Assembly: GCA_016288705.1 (NCBI GenBank)
Contig: JAEELB010000262.1
Coordinates: 1 to 61,546, forward strand
Length of the DNA stretch: 61,546 bases
Reading direction: 5' to 3'
Source of the DNA: Lachnospiraceae bacterium
GTDB taxonomy: Bacteria > Bacillota > Clostridia > Lachnospirales > Lachnospiraceae
In this document: one piece after another, positions 59,313 to 61,546 of the stretch
How the letters are laid out: each line of letters starts with the position of its first letter
Position numbering within the stretch: the stretch's first letter is position 1
The notes under the pieces: generated by a model
Databases searched by the model: none
Seen by the model: the letters and a program-made list of their open reading frames with translations, nothing else
Told to the model about the DNA's origin: nothing
Program-made: the position numbers and the translations under genes

Positions 59313-59510
59313 TTACAGCTTTATAAGGAAATCGACGCCGTACTGGAACGCCAGATCGAGTACCGCGATCAGGGCGCCAAGCACCACGGAAATAACCGTG
59401 ACCGCAAAGGTCTGCTTAGCTATCTCTTTGGGGGTAGGCCAGGTGATCTTTGCGAACTCAGCCTTTACTCCGTCAAAAAACCTGACTTTCTTTTCATTCT
59501 TGTCAGCCAT
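59313..59510 (-). CDS. secE: Preprotein translocase subunit SecE
   Basis: The 65-residue short Gram-positive form: an amphipathic helix VKAEFAKITWPTPKEIAKQT followed by one transmembrane helix. It is separated from rpmG by one base. The 170-bp gap before nusG contains a GGGTC...GACCC hairpin (near 59185) but no gene. Confidence 0.96.
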   Translation of the reverse strand: MADKNEKKVRFFDGVKAEFAKITWPTPKEIAKQTFAVTVISVVLGALIAVLDLAFQYGVDFLIKL

Positions 59511-59511
59511 G

Positions 59512-59661
59512 TCACTTGGTCTCCTTGTGCATAGTATGCCTGCGGCAGAAAGGACAATACTTCTTTATCTCCATCCTGTCGGGATGATTCTTTTTCTCCT
59601 TGGTGGTATTGTAATTACGGTTCTTACACTCCGTGCACTCAAGTGTGATCTTCGTACGCAT
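59512..59661 (-). CDS. rpmG: Ribosomal protein L33
   Basis: This 49-residue gene was found by translating the gap: [19 protein letters not shown], then [17 protein letters not shown]. The two CxxC pairs mark the zinc-binding form. GGAGG precedes the ATG by five bases. It heads rpmG-secE-nusG-rplK-rplA. Confidence 0.96.
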   Translation of the reverse strand: MRTKITLECTECKNRNYNTTKEKKNHPDRMEIKKYCPFCRRHTMHKETK

Positions 59662-59779
59662 CTCATCCTCCAAAACGCGCTGTTACGCGCTCAATCTGTA
59701 ACAGTGACAAAAAGTACATGTGGCGCGGGGGAAAAAACCAGTTCAAAAAAATAAGGCTATCCGCCCCACAACAAGAGAG

Positions 59780-59808
59780 AATGTATCACTTTTCCCGCAG
59801 CCTGTCAA
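59780..59808 (-). promoter_or_regulatory. Promoter of rpmG-secE-nusG-rplKA
   Basis: TTGACA-N17-TACATT on the minus strand, about 120 bp upstream of rpmG. Confidence 0.8.
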
Positions 59809-59845
59809 GTATTTTTCGCACATCCAGTACAGATTTGACATTTTT

Positions 59846-59874
59846 TTGCCACCTCACGGTAATCGTGATATAAT
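59846..59874 (+). promoter_or_regulatory. Promoter of ridA and the alarmone synthetase
   Basis: TTGCCA-N17-TATAAT on the plus strand with an extended TGaTATAAT -10. A direct tandem repeat of TAATCGTGATA (59860-59870, 59871-59881) covers the -10 box. Confidence 0.75.
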
Positions 59875-59887
59875 CGTGATACAGTCG

Positions 59888-59927
59888 CCGGACCGCCCTG
59901 AGCAACAAGCGGTTTCGCGCGGTCCGG
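59888..59927 (+). promoter_or_regulatory. Inverted repeat in the ridA leader
   Basis: CCGGACCGC and GCGGTCCGG form a perfect 9-bp dyad around 22 bases, within the roughly 140-base leader of ridA. No U tract follows, so it is more likely an operator or mRNA stem than a terminator. Confidence 0.5.
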
Positions 59928-60020
59928 AGCAGAACTCTGTCAACCTTATTATCATAGCAGATCCTCCGGAAGAAAAATAAACGAGTTGTCCGTAAAAAAC
60001 CGATCATGCGGAGGTGTATC

Positions 60021-60392
60021 ATGAAAAAAATAACCACTGACAAGGCGCCGGCTGCAATAGGTCCTTATTCGCAGGCCCTGGAGGCCGGAAACCTCGTATT
60101 TCTGTCGGGACAGATCCCCATCGTTCCCGAAACCGGTTCCCTTATAGAAGGAGACATCTCCGTTCAAGCGGAACAGTCCTGCAAAAACGTGGGAGAGATC
60201 CTCAAGGCCGCAGGCCTGGATTACGAAAGCGTTATAAAAACCACCTGTTTTCTTTCAAATATGGCGGATTTCGCGGCCTTCAACGAGGTCTACGCCCGCT
60301 ATTTCACGGGAAAGCCCGCAAGGAGCTGCGTGGAAGCCACTCTTCCCAAAGGCGCCCTCTGTGAGATAGAAGCCATAGCAGTCAGAGAATAA
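60021..60392 (+). CDS. ridA: RidA-family enamine/imine deaminase
   Basis: A 123-residue trimeric enzyme that removes reactive 2-aminoacrylate from PLP enzymes. It begins KKITTDKAPAAIGPYSQALEAGN and ends PARSCVEATLPKGALCEIEAIAV, keeping the active-site arginine. The ATG at 60021 has GGAGG six bases upstream, preferred over an ATG at 60006. Confidence 0.95.
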   Translation: MKKITTDKAPAAIGPYSQALEAGNLVFLSGQIPIVPETGSLIEGDISVQAEQSCKNVGEILKAAGLDYESVIKTTCFLSNMADFAAFNEVYARYFTGKPARSCVEATLPKGALCEIEAIAVRE

Positions 60393-60413
60393 TAAGGAAA
60401 GGATCCGCGCCAC

Positions 60414-61040
60414 ATGGATGATTTTGTAAATAAGCTCCCGGTGGATGAGGATCCGGGAGACATATACGGAGGTCTGAGGCCCGAGATGGCCAGGATAATG
60501 AATTCCATCAGGGATGATCTGGAGTCCTTCAGGGAAGACATGAAGAACCGCAGCCTGGATGACCCCATCGACCGTATCTTCTCACGCATCAAGGATGAAG
60601 ACAGCATGAGGGAGAAACTTGAATCCAGGGGTCTCCCCGTCACCGTGAGGGCAGCGTTGACGGAAGTGGAGGACGCCATAGGCATCCGCGTGGTGTGCCC
60701 CTTTGTAAATGACGTCTATATGGTCAGAGACTATCTGTCGGGCCTGAGGGATCCGGAGGTGGTATCCGAGACGGACCACATAAAGGAGCCCTGCGAAAAC
60801 GGTTACAGGGGCCTTCACCTGATCCTGAAAGCCGAAAACCGTTTCTTTGCCGAGGTTCAGATCAGGACCGTTACCATGGATATCTGGGCCAATCTTGAGA
60901 ACTCCATGCTTTACCTCCATGATATCGGGGCCAATACGGACGTTATAGAAAAGGAACTTAAGCGCTGCGCCGACGATCTTGCATCCGCAGAAGGCTCGCT
61001 GCAGTCCATAAGGGATATGATAGGACAGGCTTCCTGCTGA
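60414..61040 (+). CDS. Small alarmone synthetase (RelQ/YjbM type)
   Basis: The 208 residues carry only the ppGpp synthetase domain and lack the hydrolase and TGS parts of Rel. Visible motifs are SRIKDEDSMREKLESRG for ATP binding, the metal aspartate in VEDAIGIRVVC, NGYRGLHLI (usually NGYRSLH) and EVQIRTVTMDIWANLE with the catalytic glutamate. The usual PKxNGYR reads PCENGYR and LEH reads LEN. The core residues remain, so activity is likely. It is co-transcribed with ridA. Confidence 0.88.
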   Translation: MDDFVNKLPVDEDPGDIYGGLRPEMARIMNSIRDDLESFREDMKNRSLDDPIDRIFSRIKDEDSMREKLESRGLPVTVRAALTEVEDAIGIRVVCPFVNDVYMVRDYLSGLRDPEVVSETDHIKEPCENGYRGLHLILKAENRFFAEVQIRTVTMDIWANLENSMLYLHDIGANTDVIEKELKRCADDLASAEGSLQSIRDMIGQASC

Positions 61041-61057
61041 GATTGGGAAGGACAGAG

Positions 61058-61546
61058 ATGGAAAGTACCGGGAAGACAAAACAGAGATCCGGCGGCCGGT
61101 CGAAGATATCAAAGTATATCAGGGTGGCGATCCTTGTGATATATATCCTGTCAGCCCTGATAACAGCGGTCTACGCCGTCTTTTCCCTTGCGTCGGGAGA
61201 TCCTGACCGTCGCCTTATAAACGGAGACGCCGTGAATCTGGAAACGGGGTGGACAATGGACGGTCACGGTGAGATCGTACGTCTCCCCTTCCATCTCTCC
61301 GATTCCGAGAAATACCCCGTCACCATCAGATGCGCCCTTCCCCGGGAAGGACGGGACGACTGGATCCTCATGATCAAGTCCAACCACCAGACCATTGACG
61401 TAAAACTTGACGGAAAAGACATGGATGTTCTCCACTCCTACGATCCTGCCGGCAGCACAAGCCATTTCGGGGGCTATATCCCCTACCACTGGGAGGAGGT
61501 CTCTCCCGGAGCGGGCTGGCAGGGAAAGGAAATAAGCATCACCTAC
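61058..61546 (+). CDS. N-terminal part of a membrane-anchored protein (cut by window edge)
   Basis: The 163 codons to the window end encode a basic start (MESTGKTKQRSGGRSKISKY), one membrane segment (IRVAILVIYILSALITAVYAVFSLA) and an extracytoplasmic beta-rich region (LINGDAVNLETGWTMDG to GGYIPYHWEEV). This pattern resembles the sensor region of bacterial GGDEF or histidine-kinase receptors, but the output domain lies outside the window. A GGAAGGA site precedes the ATG at 61058. Confidence 0.7.
   Translation, partial: MESTGKTKQRSGGRSKISKYIRVAILVIYILSALITAVYAVFSLASGDPDRRLINGDAVNLETGWTMDGHGEIVRLPFHLSDSEKYPVTIRCALPREGRDDWILMIKSNHQTIDVKLDGKDMDVLHSYDPAGSTSHFGGYIPYHWEEVSPGAGWQGKEISITY

Noticed and set aside
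59835..59874. TTGACA at 59835 as the -35 of ridA
   Set aside because: It is 28 bp from the TATAAT, too far. TTGCCA at 59846 gives the proper 17-bp spacing.
59662..60020. tRNA-Trp or another tRNA near secE/rpmG
   Set aside because: No cloverleaf or CCA-type acceptor arm could be drawn; the stretch holds two divergent promoters and an inverted repeat instead.

Overview
The window reads as chromosome from a fairly GC-rich, low-GC-clade relative: an anaerobic Clostridia member, most likely Lachnospiraceae. The evidence is CIRCE heat-shock operators, a SAM-I riboswitch before metK, strong Shine-Dalgarno sites, DUF1385/DUF4364/DUF6145-type proteins, a SleB-type cell-wall hydrolase, a cellobiose phosphorylase and c-di-GMP signalling. 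No phage, insertion sequence, CRISPR array, rRNA or tRNA was recognised. About 85% of genes lie on the minus strand and most of the content is core housekeeping.

Layout. 1-4.4 kb: GDP-fucose synthesis (fcl partial, gmd) and a copper ATPase. 4.9-16.9 kb: one long minus-strand chain of tightly packed or overlapping genes, from a SleB-like hydrolase through NfeD/SPFH proteins, argF, dusB, an RNA methyltransferase, an amidase-like protein that seems to have lost its zinc ligands, rdgB, yfcE, a CheY/Hpt pair and a nuclease-helicase. 17-24 kb: rho, a malic-enzyme-like protein lacking its catalytic residues with a DUF4364 partner, an S66 peptidase and clpB under CIRCE. 24.5-29.7 kb: a 1735-residue secreted repeat protein. 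29.9-35.6 kb: rpsI/rplM, an EAL phosphodiesterase, and a cellobiose phosphorylase divergent from a LacI regulator with matching operators. 36.6-44.8 kb: prfA, a DUF1385-PrmC fusion carrying a 36-bp minisatellite, rpmE, groESL under a perfect CIRCE, an RNA methyltransferase and pfkA. 45-50.6 kb: dnaE, metK and its long structured leader. 50.6-55.9 kb: the t6A genes tsaE, tsaB and tsaD with rimI, rnz and ispD. 55.9-59.7 kb: rpmG-secE-nusG-rplK-rplA, followed by capA instead of rplJ. 59.8-61.5 kb: ridA, a small alarmone synthetase and the start of a membrane protein.

The most unusual content is not a mobile system. It is (a) four unrelated intergenic tandem arrays (periods about 41, 38, 113 and 85 bp), one duplicating the 3' end of a gene and one made of paired stem-loops between pfkA and dnaE; (b) two apparent pseudoenzymes in otherwise normal operons; (c) the DUF1385-PrmC fusion; and (d) an additional rod-like folded RNA region between the metK promoter and its SAM riboswitch. 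Product calls rest on motif recognition by eye; no database search was run.
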